A stretch of DNA of 64,000 nucleotides from Calamus simplicifolius (lineage: Eukaryota > Streptophyta > Magnoliopsida > Arecales > Arecaceae), in NCBI GenBank assembly GCA_900491605.1, contig UESW01004760.1, positions 575,132-639,131 of the forward strand, in the 5' to 3' direction. Made by a program: the position numbers and the translations under genes. Positions 42,944 to 55,965 of the stretch are shown here, one piece after another. Every line of letters begins with the position of its first letter. The first letter of the stretch is position 1. Under the pieces are notes generated by a model. That model worked only from the letters and a program-made list of their open reading frames with translations, did no database searches and was not told the origin of the DNA.

Positions 42944-45168
42944 CGGTATTTCTTCCAGTTCTTCGGCTGGTCTTCCCGTTGCTCGGCGAAGTCCTCCCGA
43001 GCGTCCAGCCCATCAACCTCAGGCATTCTAGACTGAAGGCTGGTGACGAAGCACTGTCGAGCCATGGTTTGGCTTCCCTGGACAACTCCAACTCCCCGCC
43101 CGATGGGGAATTTCATAGATAGGTGCGGGATGGAGACAACGGCTTTGAGGGACATCAGGCTGGGTCTCCCGAATATTGCATTGTAGGGCGACCTAAGTTT
43201 AGTCACCAGGAAGTTCGTGTGAACCATGGCCACGAGGGGCCAGGTTTCTGCCCGAACCATTAAGGTGACAACCCCCTCTAGGACGATGACGTCGCCTGTG
43301 AACCCCATTAGGGTGGAGTCCACGGCCTGAAGGTTTTCCATGAGCAATCTCATCTTGGCAAACACATCAAGGTACAAAACATTCACGGAGCTTCCACTAT
43401 CCACAAGGATCCGACTTACATCGTAGTTATTTAAATTGAGAGATACAACCAGTGCATCATCATGTGGGAACTGTATCCCTTGGAGATCATCGTCGGAGAA
43501 GGAGAGCTCGCCCGTCCGTGCTTTCTTCGGCACCGAGCCTTCATCATCATTTCTGGAGCTCGAGCTGCCGACCTCTTCGATCATGTTAATGTGGCCGATC
43601 ACGGGCGGATTTGAAGGAGGTGAGGGAGGCTGCTGAAGCTCGGGCTGGCGATCACCCCCTTGTCCCGGCTTGGGTGCCCTCCTGAACTTGTTCAGCCAGC
43701 CCCACTGGATCAACCTCTCAATCTCATTCTTCAACTGCCAGCATTCCTCGGTGTCGTGGCCATGCTCCCGATGGTAGCGGCAGTATTTAGTGGGGTCCCT
43801 CCGAGTTGGGTTCCCTCGGAGAGGAGCTGGTCGGGGGAGCTGGCGCTCTATCTCCATGAGGATTTGCACCCTGGGTACAGTGAGTGGAGTATACCGGTCG
43901 AATCGCCTGGGTGGGCTCCGGGAGCGATTTCTCGGTGGCGGCGGCGGGGGAGCTATTTGGTGACGAGGCGGGCTCGGCTGGCGGATTGGATGGGGCATGT
44001 CCGAACCCTTAGGCTCCTTCTTCTTCGCCAGCTCAGCACGGGCAGCTCTTCGTGATTCTTAGACCCTGGCGTATTTATCTACCAGGGCCATCATATCGGA
44101 GAGGTTTGGAGGGTAGCTGACTTCCATCGCCAGGTAGAAGTCGCTCTCCTTTGAAATTCTCCCCACTAGGGTGGACATGGCCACCTCGTGATTAAGGTGG
44201 TCCACCTCCAGCATGGCCTTATTGAAACGACCAAGGTAGTTTCTCAAAGACTCCCCCTCTCACTGCTTAACTTCGGAGAGGGAGTCGGACCTTCATCGGT
44301 GACGGTGGCTGCTGATGAACTGGCCAATAAAAAGACGGCTCAGCTCGTCGAATGAATCAATGGAACCTGGTTTCAAGGCGTTGAACCAGGTTCGGACAGA
44401 TCCTCTGAGGGTGGAAGGGAAAGCTCGGTAGAGGATCGCGTCTGATGCTCCATGGAACATCATTATTGACCGAAAGCTATTAAGATGATCATCCGGATCG
44501 GAGGAGCCATTGTAGGGCTCAATGGCGGGCAGCTTGACATGGGAGGGAATCTCTTCCTCCATGATCCCTTTGGAGAAAGGGATGCCCTGCTCTGCCTTGG
44601 GCTGAGGTGGGTGAGCCTGCTTGGCGGCGTCCAGCTCCTGATGCATCTCCCAAAGTTGTCGGCGGATCTCCTCTTCAGATATAAGAGGAAGAGCTGGGCG
44701 AGGAGAGCGCAGGGATGGCATCGAGTCATGGCGGGAGGACACCGGAGAGAGGGACCGGGCCCGCCGAGACTTAGGAGGATCCCTGTTATAGCCCCCTTGT
44801 GGGACCGATTTATCCTCCTTGGGCCGGTGTAGGGGGTCCGCGGCTCCATGCGGACCAGAAGAAGAGGTGGTCGGAGAATGAGGGGTTGCGGCCTCCTCAG
44901 GGAGGTGTGGAGCGGGGGCAGGTGCGAGACGCTCCTGAACCAGATGGGTCAGGGCTTGAACCTGCTGGACTAGCGTGGCAAACTGGTCCTGGGTCACCGG
45001 ATTAGCCGGCAGTGACGGGGTCTCAACTGGTGGCGACTGCGGCGCCGCGCCGTTCATCGAATCAGGTCTTTGGGAGGCGACCTGGTCCTGGGCTTCAGAT
45101 GCTGCCCTTCTTCGGTTGGCCATTGGGGAGGTTCTCTTCCGAGCTGAGATCCTTGTCTCATTTTTCAA
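42913..45168 (-). pseudogene. G2 gag and aspartic protease
   Basis: A single reading frame with a few in-frame stops: two near 44250-44290 and one near 44059. The gag core shows RTWFNALKPGSIDSFDELSRLF (about 44400-44320) and NYLGRFNKAML. A zinc-knuckle-like CRYHREHGHDTEEC lies near 43740-43770. The protease active site ILVDSGSSVNVL is near 43390-43420. The gag N-terminus is Pro/Ser/Arg rich. The first possible Met is at 45168, 40 bp inside the LTR. Confidence 0.85.
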
Positions 45169-45182
45169 GTTTTGATGGGACT

Positions 45183-45207
45183 TGAGGCCCTTCCTCTAGC
45201 GCCAATC
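45183..45207 (-). other. G2 primer-binding region
   Basis: After the 5' LTR end GGCGGCAACA, minus reads GATTGGCGCTAGAGGAAGG. The TGGCGC start is usual for plant Gypsy elements; the tRNA is not assigned. Confidence 0.55.
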
Positions 45208-46149
45208 TGTTGCCGCCGGGATCTATCCTCCGATTCGGCCGCGATCGGTCTCCTGATCTGGGCTCTCTCCTGGGCGGACTTGCACAGAAGTCCTCGCGCG
45301 AGAGGCGTTGGGGGTGGCCCTCCGTGGAAGACCCTCCGACGCTCAAGTCAGCGGGGATAGACGAACAACAGAAAATGGGGAGAAGGATCTCTCCGGGGAG
45401 TCCCTCCGGGGGTGGCTAATCGGGAGCTCTAGGGGAGCGCCGATGAGCAGCGAAGGAGAGAGAGAGTGTGAGTGAGAGTGGGAGTGAGAGTGAGCCAGGA
45501 GCTGTGAGCGCATACCTGAGAGAATATGAGAATGTTATATTTATAGGCAATCACCTAGATTTTGAGCGCCTTCTGGAAGGTTCAAAGGTTGTTGGGATTC
45601 GAATCAAGCTGTTGTGAAGCCGGTGGGATCCGTATCTTGTTCGTTAGAGGATCGACGGTTGGGAGGGCTCTCTGATGGCCTGAGATCTGATGAGTGCGTG
45701 GGTTCTAGATCGTTAGTGTAGATCCTAGACCACTCCTCGATATGATTCTTTGCTTGGGATTCTGTTACGCTAGGCCTGGGCTCTTCCGCGTCGGGTTCCG
45801 CGAAGGTGTATGTCAAGCCATGAATTGCTCAGGGAAAGCCGAGCTACGGGAAGCTCAGGGAAAGCCGAGCTACGGAAGGCTCAGGGAGAGCTGAGCTACG
45901 GGAAGCTCGGGGAGAGTCGAGCTACGGGGAGCTCGGGGAAGGCTGAGCTATGAGAGGCTCGGGGAGATCCGAGCTATGGGTTGCTCGAAGGAACCGAGCT
46001 ATGGGGGAACCGAGCTATAGGTTGCTCGGTCCGTTGGACCACATTAGTTTGCTCGTTCTTCATAGGCGTAATGTAATGGGCGGGGGGATGGGGCTGATCT
46101 TAGCCTCTTTGCACGGTTATCAATGCAATGGCGATTTTACCCCTCAACA
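45208..46149 (-). repeat. G2 5' LTR (942 bp)
   Basis: Mate of 30378-31703 with the same ends, a TATAAATA on minus at 45538-45545, and a reduced 26-bp array at about 45825-46035. Confidence 0.9.
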
Positions 46150-47790
46150 ATTGGGTACTAGACCCTTACTTCAGATGAATAGGAATATCCGGAACTTTAA
46201 TTGTACATTAACGTTAGAAACGTATCTTATTCCACTATTTGACCATTAACATTAGCATTAATATGATCTTTTTCCAGTGATCTAGAATCTAATCCAGGAC
46301 CCTTGAAGGAAGATCTGGCAGCGTGTGGCCTTTTACAATTGCGAATGTTTTCTTAAGTTGGATTGCAGAACATAAAAATTCTAGAATTTCTTCTCAACAT
46401 GAGAATCTCACACACAATGGAAAATGTTGATCAAGTCACCTTCAAGCAATAAGCAAAGGCAGCCACAGTCCCTTCCCAAGCTGTGTTTATTTCCACTATT
46501 TGAACAGCATAGATTTCAAGATGGACCCTCCCATGCATGTTTAGCACGGTTCAGGTATCAAGAACCTGTGATGTTGTTCTTCACTAAACCTGTCCTGGAC
46601 GAAGAGGAGTCCGAGACCAAGGCTGCAATTTGTTTTTTCCCATAACATTTTTATTTTTATTTTTTGATTTTTTAAAAAATGCATTTAGTATGTACAAAAA
46701 TTATTTTCTATTGTTTATTTTTCTTATAAAAGGATTGGCCAAAAAAAAATTAAAGGGTTTGTCATTCACTCTTTTTTTAAGTTTTTGCCTTTTTATTTTT
46801 TTATTTTAATAGAAAATAGTAAATTTTGCAAATTATTTTTATTTTTCAACCATTTTGATGTTTACTTTTTCAAAAAAAAATATTTTTATAAAAATAAAAA
46901 TATAACCAATACTCTTTATATTGCACATCATACTATAACAATAACAAAAACAACAAAGCCATATGTTACCACAACAATAATAAGAATAATAAAGCCTTAA
47001 TTTCAAACCAATTGAGATTGAATATATAATAAAGCTATATCTTCCTTCAATCTATTTGGTTTAAAGTTATAATTTTTATAAATTATTTGAATTACAATGA
47101 TTTTTAGATTTTGATATTTTTTTCCTCCAGTGCAAAATATGCACAATAAATAATTCAGACTGAAAATCAGTAGAGTAGTAGTAATGATTTTTCAACTACA
47201 TATTTGAATTACATTTTTTAACTACATATGTAAAGACCTTTTGTCTAACGGGAAAAAAAAAAAAAAAAGGATAAGCATGCACCTTACCAATGATTTTAAG
47301 TTCGATGAAACCAAAATCAAGACAGTTGAGACATCGTTCAAAAAAATCATCTCAACCAAAATATTTATAATTTTAATTTTAACTCAAATTAATTTATCAT
47401 AAAAATAACTTTTAAAATTTAAATAAATATATAAATTAAATAAAATATTAAAATTTTATAAATATATTAAAAAAAGTTTGAAGTAAGCAAATTGAGATAG
47501 AATGGAATGCAAGATGTCTCATTCCGTTAAAAAACTAAAATATCACCCCCACCCGGTTTAAAGTCTTGCCTATATCATTGCTTTCAGATACCAGAGTACC
47601 TTTGTATGAATATATGGTATAAGGGTTAAAAAAAGGAAAGAAAACCCTACATCATACAAGAATGAGACCAGAACCAGCAAGCATACTGCCACCTCAAATG
47701 CATGATGGTTCCTTAAGAACTAATGATGGCACTAGCTTGCAACATGCCGAAGAAATTCTTAGGAGAAGAATTTACATAGAAATAAGGTAT
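46150..47790. other. AT-rich sequence without supported gene
   Basis: Flank of G2. Very AT-rich with many homopolymer runs (notably 46640-47540). Short ORFs here look random. Confidence 0.6.
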
Positions 47791-47975
47791 CTAACTATTG
47801 TGTTCATCAGTAGAACGGTCGATCTTGATTACAAGAGGTTGAAAGAGGTCTGGGGTGGGACTGGACACGATGGGAAGTTGAGGTGTGACCAAGATGCGCT
47901 CCACCTCTTCATTCTCGGCCAGTGCCTTCTCTAAAGATGACTTCGCTACCTTTGTGACCAATACCATAAGGATAG
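47791..47975 (-). CDS. Candidate terminal exon of an unidentified minus-strand gene
   Basis: Begins after GGTGCAG and ends at TAG (47793-47791); 60 codons in a coding-like composition (KVAKSSLEKALAENEEVERI, VTPQLPIVSSPTPDLFQP). Its first two bases complete a codon begun by the last base of the exon at 48738-48844, so the two join in phase. A hydrophobic stretch crosses the junction. I do not recognise the family. Confidence 0.4.
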
Positions 47976-48737
47976 CTGCACCAGAACCACAGAAATGATA
48001 AGAATGTCTCAGCTAATAATGCCACAATTCAAAAATGTAATCAATAAATAATCAGGACTGAGATTTTTGCAAGAAGTCTTTTTTTTTTTTTTAAATAACA
48101 TTTGATCCCAGTCACAGCATGAGTGTAACAACTATAACAATATTTTACCGAAGTTGGCATGCAGCACTGACAGTAAGGATTCCCTTGAGACTTCACAATA
48201 ATGTTAGTAGACAAATGAAGATATGATAGTAATGATCAATAAAGATGGTGCAAAATTTCTTCAGTAGTTTGTAGAATTAGAGTATTATGAGTGCATGCAT
48301 ATAATGCTATTTAATAGAATGAAAGAGGCATGCTATTGTGATTAATGTTAGAGATGGAGAATTGTCATATCCAAACTCAAGCTTGTTCTCTATAATAATG
48401 ACTATAGCTGCTGAAGAAATGACTAGGATGTGTTGAATTACAGATTGTAATATCATATCAAGCACTAAAATTCAAAACCAAGCATTCAAATAAGTTTTCT
48501 AAATTTTAGCATTAAGATTATAACGTGGAAATCCTATGCTTTAGCCTCAAGCATGGCACAGTTCTTATGGCCAGAAAGCATAATATTGCAAGGACTTGCG
48601 AGCATGGTATGCTGCTGCATCTCTTCTCAAATCTTAGTAAGCTTCTAATGGTTCTTTTTTCTGATTTTTATTTGAAACAATAAAGATACATAATAACATG
48701 GTGAAAGAATTAGAGTTGCACATGAAATAAGGCTCAC

Positions 48738-48844
48738 CTGATATTAAAATCCCTGATATTATAAATACCTGCATCCAATATAAAACAAGGAAAATGTCAA
48801 CATATAATGTCCAATAACTGAGCTCTGCAATGGCATTTTTCACA
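48738..48844 (-). CDS. Candidate internal exon, hydrophobic
   Basis: Between TTTCAG and GTGAGC on minus, encoding 35 residues with aromatic and hydrophobic character (SYWTLYVDIFLVLYW, VFIISGILIS), a likely membrane helix. Its splice phase matches the exon at 47791-47975. Confidence 0.35.
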
Positions 48845-50573
48845 CTGAAATCATATCATAACTTGATAGAGATAATTATTACTGAATCTTACAAAATTTT
48901 GCTTCCACAAGTATATAGAAAAAGACAAGCTTGACTATGGTTGCTGGTTTTCTAACAATTAAATGTAACATTAAATTAGAATGTTTTATCAAGATGTACC
49001 ATAGTTTTTAAAGATCCCAACAGCATTCGTAGATCATTCACCGTTGGCTAATGGGAAGAGGACAAGAAAAACAAAAAATGCACAATGGAAGTTACAAAAG
49101 AAATACTTAAAATTGAGGCTTACATGAAAGTAGATTGAAAACAAAATGATTAAAATATAAAAGGCTTGTTTTATATTGCTTTTATTTCTTTTCTCTTGTG
49201 TTCTCAAAAACTCAAGAAGAAAAATGAACTAGACTGAGCAACATATATGATGAACCCCTTCTGTTTTATTTTTATTTTTTTTCAGTTAAACTCTTTAGAG
49301 ATGTTGGTAGCAAAAGCTAATAAAAAACTAAAAATAGAAGCAAGCAACAATAGAAGTTTTATGCAAATGATATCTTAAGCATCAATATCCATGTATTTCA
49401 CTATTTTGTAGAGAAATGAGAACATAAAAACAATGGTGATGCCAAAGAGGCCCAAATGAAAATGAGGTCTCCAACAAATTTGGACTACAATATAAATGAT
49501 GAACTCAGTGATGGCATGTTCATGTACATTAAAGTTCTGAGGCTGCTGAACTTAGTTTGTTTTCATCAATCGAAACCAATTAAGATGGTATGGGCATGTG
49601 AGCAAATGTCCAAGGACTCGTTGGTATGGAGCAGAGCTAGAATCTTGGCTGAAGGTTCAGAAAGAAGAGCATTCTAGCAGTTTCATTAGCAATATTGGCA
49701 CCCAACCAATACAATCCTAGTAAGGTACATTTTTTGGGACTGCCATTCAACATGGGAGGTGTAGTAGGTATTGGTTTCCTGTCAATATGCTATATGGCAC
49801 CATCTAATGTTTCAAACAATGCTTGCAATAACACCAATTATAAGCCTTAATAGTTAGGGAAGGACTGATAGTTATGGTCATAATTACAGTTTTTGGAGCA
49901 GTACAGTAGACTCCTATTAATTAGCTAAAACCAAAAAATAGTATTGATATTCACTTTATGCCTAAAATAGTATTCTTAACCTAAACAATCATTTTTTTTT
50001 TTTCAATATCAAGCTACTAATTAGTTTCAAAATATTCCTTCAAAGAAAATAACATATACAACAAACTTTACTCCATCTATGTCATCAGTTTGATGAGTTC
50101 CTAATATCAAGTCCCTTAAACAAGCTATGGCATCATGTAGTGCATTCATATTGGAATATCAGAGTCAAAGGAATTAAAGGATTAGTTTATATCTGTGCCC
50201 AATTGTTACAAATATATTGTATACTGCATCCCATCTATCTACCTGATGCAATTCATAAGTACATTGCATACTGCACAAAGAGCAACCATATAAAAATTCA
50301 TACATATTATTCAAGGTTCCATCTACATGAATCCAGAAAAGAGGGGGAAAAGGGATGAGGCTCCACTGCTTAAAACAGTTTGTGTATAATATAATATCTT
50401 GACAACGAATACCATGAGACAAGTTTCATGCTAATAAGGAGAATGTGAAGTAAAAAGGATTGGATAACTGGGCAGCCATATAGCATGCAGCATTCACTTC
50501 AAGTTTGATAGCGCTCTTAGATCACAGCAACTTCTTGTTGAAGAGCAATTTAAATAATATGATAGCACTTAGA

Positions 50574-50863
50574 TGGGTGATTACCACCTGAAACAGAAGC
50601 TAATACCTCTTGGGGACGGCAGAAGTCACAAATGCCATTCCGCACAGAGCTCATAAGACAATCAGTGATGTCTAAGCTAGCAAAAAAAACACGAGAGTAT
50701 GCCACTAACTCTATTCCTGGACTTTCGACAATGTAGAACTGGAAACAAATGTTGGGTGCTTCCATGGATGTGCCTGTTGAAGCATGTAAATGTACCGAAC
50801 TCAAATTTGTATTCTTATCTTCTAGCATTACCAACGCTTTAGTGATCCAACCAAGTATAGGCA
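50574..50863 (-). CDS. Candidate exon or long open stretch
   Basis: Open for about 95 codons on minus after ATATAG and ending at possible donors (AAGAG|GTATTA or TTTCAG|GTGGTA). The product contains NICFQFYIVESPGIELVAYS. Openness of this length is unusual in such AT-rich sequence. Family unknown; the link to the neighbouring exons is by strand only. Confidence 0.25.
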
Positions 50864-51962
50864 TAGCTATATTACACCAGTGTCCTTACCAATGGGTATA
50901 TGCATTCCATGCTTCTTGGCAGCTATTGTTCTCCAAGCAACAATATAGACTTTCATAGGGATTCAACATTTGAGGACATGAAATTAAATTTTGAATAAGT
51001 GTATTTATTGTTAAGGACTAGCTACTTAATATATCAGATGAAGATATTGAAAATGTATACCTTCACTGCATTAATATTGAACCAGCATACAAATGCACAT
51101 ATGATGGATTTCGAGTGAAAAAGGAAGAAGTAAAACGCTATCTAACTAATAGGAAATTTACCGAAGAAAAGAACTGAATACAAAAATCTTATACAATATA
51201 AGAACTCAGACCACAAGATTTTGTCAGCAAAATTGCTCCTAGTATTTAGTAGTACAAAGGGTGCTACACAGTTTTAGAATGTCAATAATGATTTCATGGG
51301 ACACATACCTGCAAACGTCTCCCCCATGACTCTCTGTCCGCCCATGATCACCTAACAAACATGCATGATCGAAAGACAGGGGATCCATATGGTTGCAGAA
51401 AAGAATTGTACTACTCTATCAAAAAAATTTGGGCCGTCTGGAGCAGCTGTGTGTATAGAAGATGTTTCATGTTCCTGTTAAAGCAGTTCGTGTGGGTTGT
51501 TAGGTTTTGTTAAAGTAGAAGATGAAGCCCCTGTTCCAGTCCCCTGTTCGTCGTCAAGAAGTTCCAGTCCAGTCTTCTTCATGTTCGTGTTCCTCGGCGT
51601 ATTAATTAATTAAACCTATTCCTATTCCTGTTTATTATTAACCACAGTCTACCTTAACAGGGACCGGAAACTGCTCTTGCTCTTCCCTACAGGACAGCTC
51701 AAACTCTCCCCCATCCGCGCCCCGATTGAAGATTTGATATTGAAACAATTTAAAGCAATTTATTTTCTTAATACTTTTCGATGTGGGACTAATAATACCA
51801 TTGTTTTGACGTTATAATTATAGAAAGCGTTCCCCTGTTCCTTTTATAGAAGGAGGACCGGAGAATTCGTTCCTAAACCTCGCGCCCGAAAGTGAATCAT
51901 CCCAAGAGTCCATTTTGGGTTGAAGAAGGTAAGAATTAATAGGGATGCTTTGATATACGTAC

Positions 51963-52027
51963 CGGACTAAATGCTTGCAAGCCGACCCGTGCCTCCTCTT
52001 GGCCTCCTCTTCTTTCTTCTCCTCCAT
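51963..52027 (-). CDS. Candidate first exon of the minus-strand gene
   Basis: ATG at 52027 in a GC-richer, leader-like stretch. Encodes MEEKKEEEAKRRHGSACKHL then Val and the first two bases of an Arg codon, ending at a consensus donor GTACGT. A following exon with matching phase was not found with certainty. Confidence 0.3.
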
Positions 52028-52149
52028 CGAAACGCCTCTTCTCCCCTCCGCTCTCGCCGGCTGTGAATAGAATTATAAAAGAAGAGAGAGAGATTGGGTT
52101 TTGGGTAGTGGCTAAATCCGATTCTTATCGGACGATCAAAGTATATCGG

Positions 52150-53269
52150 AAAATAAAAAGTTTTTTTTTTTTTTTATGATTGTCGTATAAGAAAGATTTC
52201 AATGGCCTTCGTTAGAATATTCAAAATATTTTGATCGAAAACATTTTTTTTTTCATCTTTACTAAAATAAATATAGATCAAGTTGTTTCAACATCGTTAT
52301 TTTTTATATTAACATATTTTTATTTCAATTAATGATATCAGGGTGTACTTTTATTTTAACAAATTATATCTTTTATTTTAAAAATTATTTTTTATATAAT
52401 ATATTATATATATATATATATATATATTAAAGAATTTATTGAATTAAATATTTTAAAAAATCATCAAAAATATTTTAATGAATTATCATATTTAACATTT
52501 AAAAATAAAAAAAATCTTTTATTATTTTCATCTTCCATCCAATCCAATCTAGTTCTTATATAGCATTATTTTATTTTTTTTAAATTTCATCCCACCAGCC
52601 CAGATGCGCTTCAATTCATTATTGATGAGCATTAAAAATAAGCACTTAATAAAATAAATTTATGAGTTTATATTCTTAATTTAAAAAGGATAAACAATTA
52701 TATAAATTGAAGTTCATACCTAAGTTCATGAATGTATATATCTGAATATGGAATACCGGGAGTAATCTTCCAAATGTATCAACCGTCCCTCTATTTTTAT
52801 TATTTATTTATTTATTTGGTCATCACAAGCCACCATTTTAAAATGATAATCGAATTCAGGTTAATTTCTCTACTCTCTCTCTCCCTCTCAATTTTATGAA
52901 TGATAAATGCAATGGTGGCAACTTCCGTTCCATGGGGAAATTCATAAAACACTTCACTTAAAGCAAAGAAAAATCAAAATCCAGCAATAATAACTACGAA
53001 CCGAACCTCGTGATGTTTCTTTTCCACATAGATGTGTGCCATGGATTCTTTAATTTTTGCGAGGGTTGTCTTTATGGCTTTCTTTCATAGAACAACAAAG
53101 TAGGAGCGTTAGCTCTCCACCGGGATAGAAGACTTTAAGTGCTCGATATTAATATGTTTATATTATGACCCATTTTTTATTGATGATCATGAATAAGATT
53201 ATGAATGTTAATATTAAAATTATATCATATATACTTTTCGATGGATATAAATACAAATGAATCGACCAT
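52150..53269. repeat. AT-rich block, copy A
   Basis: Shares ordered landmarks with copies B (53265-54006) and C (54880-55965): CCAGCCCAGATGCGCTTCAA, ACCGTCCCTCTATTTTTATT, CTCTCTCTCCCTCTCAATTT, GATGTGTGCCATGGATTC and GTAGGAGCGTTAGCTCTCCA. No ORF of note. Contains a (TA)n run near 52405-52430. Confidence 0.85.
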
Positions 53270-54006
53270 CCAATCCAATCCAAAATAGCATTCATCCCAC
53301 CAGCCCAGATGCGCTTCAATTCATTATTGATAGCATTAAAATAAGCACTTAATAAAATAAATTTATGAGTTTATATTCTTAATTTAAAAAGGAAAAATAA
53401 TTATATAAAATTGAAGTTCATACCTAAGTTCATGAATGTATATATCTGAATATGGAATACCGAGTAATCTTCCAATGTATCAATATCAACCGTCCCTCTA
53501 TTTTTATTATTTATTTATTTATTTATTGGTCATCACAAGCCACCATTTTAAAACGTGATAATAATTATGATATACATACTACAATCGAATGGAAAAGCTT
53601 CAGGTTAATTTCTCTACTCTCTCTCTCCCTCTCAATTTTATGAATGATAAATGCAATGGTGGCAACTTCCGTTCCATGGGGAAATTCATAAAACACTTCA
53701 CTTAAAGCAAAGAAAAATCAAAATCCAGCAATAATAACTACGAACCGAACCTCGTGATGTTTCTTTTCCACATAGATGTGTGCCATGGATTCTTTAATTT
53801 TTGCGAGGGTTGTCTTTATGGCTTTCTTTCATAGAACAACAAAGTAGGAGCGTTAGCTCTCCACCGGGATAGAAGACTTTAAGTGCTCGATATAATATTT
53901 ATATGACCCATTTTTTATTTGATGATCATGAATAAGATTATGAATGTTAGCTGTATATTAAAATTATATCCATATATACTTTTCGATGGATATAAATACA
54001 AATCAA
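53265..54006. repeat. AT-rich block, copy B (lacks the left 400 bp)
   Basis: Almost identical to the right two thirds of copy A, directly downstream and in the same orientation; it starts within the CCATCCAATCCAATCC stretch that also occurs in A. Confidence 0.85.
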
Positions 54007-54158
54007 ACATTGAAAATAGATTTAATCACAAAATAAAACTTTAAAACCACCAAACAAAATATATTGAGTAGAAAGTAGGTTAATTCAACACTACAATAAT
54101 ACACACATATTTTCTTTAAAAGTGAATGTCAAATAAGGTTAGGTAAGAATTTTAAACC

Positions 54159-54190
<32 letters not shown>

Positions 54191-54454
54191 GCATAACTTT
54201 ATATATATATATAGCATAACTTTATATTTATATCTTAGTAGACGAAGATAGGAAGATGGATTAAAACAGATGTTATTTGATATTCTTTTATCGAAGCTTT
54301 TATTTTTTTATTTTTAAGGGTTCAACTATTCAATGCTTGCCTGCTTCAATATCTTAAGCTATTTTTTTATTTTTATTTTTAGCTTGATCTAACTCATACT
54401 CACCCTTAATACTGGTACTATTTTTGAAAAATTATTACGTAGTGCTATTTTTAG

Positions 54455-54532
54455 GTTGGGTATTCAGTACCGAGCACTGAAGAAGAATCTGCAAGCATGT
54501 CAAAGAATGCTGAAAATGAGATCCTCCCACAA
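54455..54532 (+). CDS. Candidate exon 1 of an unidentified gene fragment
   Basis: 78 nt between TTTTTAG and GTACAT, 26 codons in phase 0 (VGYSVPSTEEESASMSKNA...). Hydrophilic, Ser/Glu rich. Phase matches the exon at 54691. Surrounded by AT-rich repeat copies, so it may be the relic of a host gene. Confidence 0.35.
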
Positions 54533-54690
54533 GTACATCTATTACTAATTCTGTGTTTTCCATAAATTCATGTCCACAAAGTGAAATTTAGTTCCATGCT
54601 AACTTGGTCTGAATCTTTACAAATAATATGTTGTGAGGAAAGTGCTTCTGAAAAGTGGGCATATTGTGACTCATTTACTTCAATTAACAG

Positions 54691-54804
54691 AGTTATATTT
54701 CAGTGCAAAAGCCAGAAGAAGATGGCGCTAATTCTGCTGAGCCTAATTTGAAGGTCATGCTCTCTTCAAGAGAAGCCAGAGCGCAAGCTGCTGCAAGCAA
54801 AAGG
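54691..54804 (+). CDS. Candidate exon 2 of the same gene fragment
   Basis: 114 nt between TTAACAG and GTAAGA, 38 codons in phase 0 on both sides, encoding KPEEDGANSAEPNL and SSREARAQAAASKR. Coding-like composition stands out from the AT-rich surroundings. The family is not recognised. Confidence 0.4.
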
Positions 54805-54879
54805 GTAAGAGATGTCCATGCTTAACTCTATAATGTGCTAGAATAATCAATTTGTTTATTGATGCAAGCAAGATTCACC

Positions 54880-55965
54880 GAAAGTTTTTTTTTTTATGAT
54901 TGTCATGTAAGAAAGATTTCAATGGGCTTCGTTAGAATATTCAAAACATTTTGATCGAAAACAATTTTTTTTTTTTCATCTTTACTAAAATAAATATAGA
55001 TCGAGTTGTTTCAACATCGTTATTTTTTATATTATCATATTTTTATTTTAATTAGTGATATCAGGGTATTTTATTTAAACAAATTATATCTTTTATTTTA
55101 ACTACTATAAATTATAATTTTTATAAAATATAAAAATTTAAAATTATCAAAAAATTATTTTTATATAATTAATATATATATATATATAAAGAATTTATTG
55201 AATTAAATATTTTAAAAATCATCAAAAATATTTTAATGAATTATCATATTTAACATTAAAAAAAGATCTTTTATTATTTTCATCTTCCATCCAATCCAAT
55301 CCAGTTCTTATATAGCATTATTTTATTTTTTTTTAAATTCATCCCACCAGCCCAGATGCGCTTCAATTCATTATTGATGAGCATTAAAAATACGCACTTA
55401 ATAAAATAAATTTATGAGTTTATATTCTTAATTTAAAAAGGATAAATAATTATATAAAATTGAAGTCCATACCTAAGTTCATGAATGTATATATCTGAAT
55501 ATGGAATACCGGGAATAATCTTCCAGATGTATCAACCGTCCCTCTATTTTTATTATTTATTTATTTATTGGTTATCACAAGCCACCATTTTAAAAACGTG
55601 ATAATAATTGGATGATATACATACTACCATCGAGTTTTCGGTGGAAGAGCTTCAGGTTAATTTCTCTACTCTCTCTCTCTCCCTCTCAATTTTATGAATG
55701 ATAAATGCATTGGTGGCAACTTCCCAGGGAAATTTATAAAACACTTCACTTTACGCAAAGAAAAATCAAAATCCAGCAGTAATAACTACGACGAACCGCG
55801 TGATGTTTCTTTTCCATATAGATGTGTGCCATGGATTCTTTAAGTTTTGCAAGGGTTATCTTTATGGCTTTCTTTCAAAGAACAACAAAGTAGGAGCGTT
55901 AGCTCTCCACTGGGAGAGAAGACTTTAAGTGCTCGAGATATTAATATGTTTATATTGTGACCCAT
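54880..55965. repeat. AT-rich block, copy C, interrupted by a CACTA end
   Basis: Matches copy A from its left end (ATGATTGTCATGTAAGAAAG) to GACCCAT, where a CACTA terminus begins. More diverged from A and B than they are from each other. Confidence 0.85.

Larger units (their letters stand above)
30378..46149 (-). mobile_element. Gypsy element G2 (Tat-like LTR retrotransposon), 15.8 kb
   Basis: Complete LTR-to-LTR structure coded on minus: 5' LTR 45208-46149, primer-binding region, gag, protease, RT, two RNase H domains, integrase, then a 7-kb non-pol region on plus with three gene-like units and three tandem arrays, polypurine tract and 3' LTR 30378-31703. Flanking 5-mers are ATCGG and ATTGG, a target duplication with one change. 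Frameshifts, stops and catalytic substitutions show the copy is not autonomous now. It lies about 430 bp beyond the stop of the bHLH-type exon. Confidence 0.9.

Noticed and set aside
46785..47000. ORF in AT-rich sequence
   Set aside because: Phe/Tyr/Lys-only composition from homopolymer runs.
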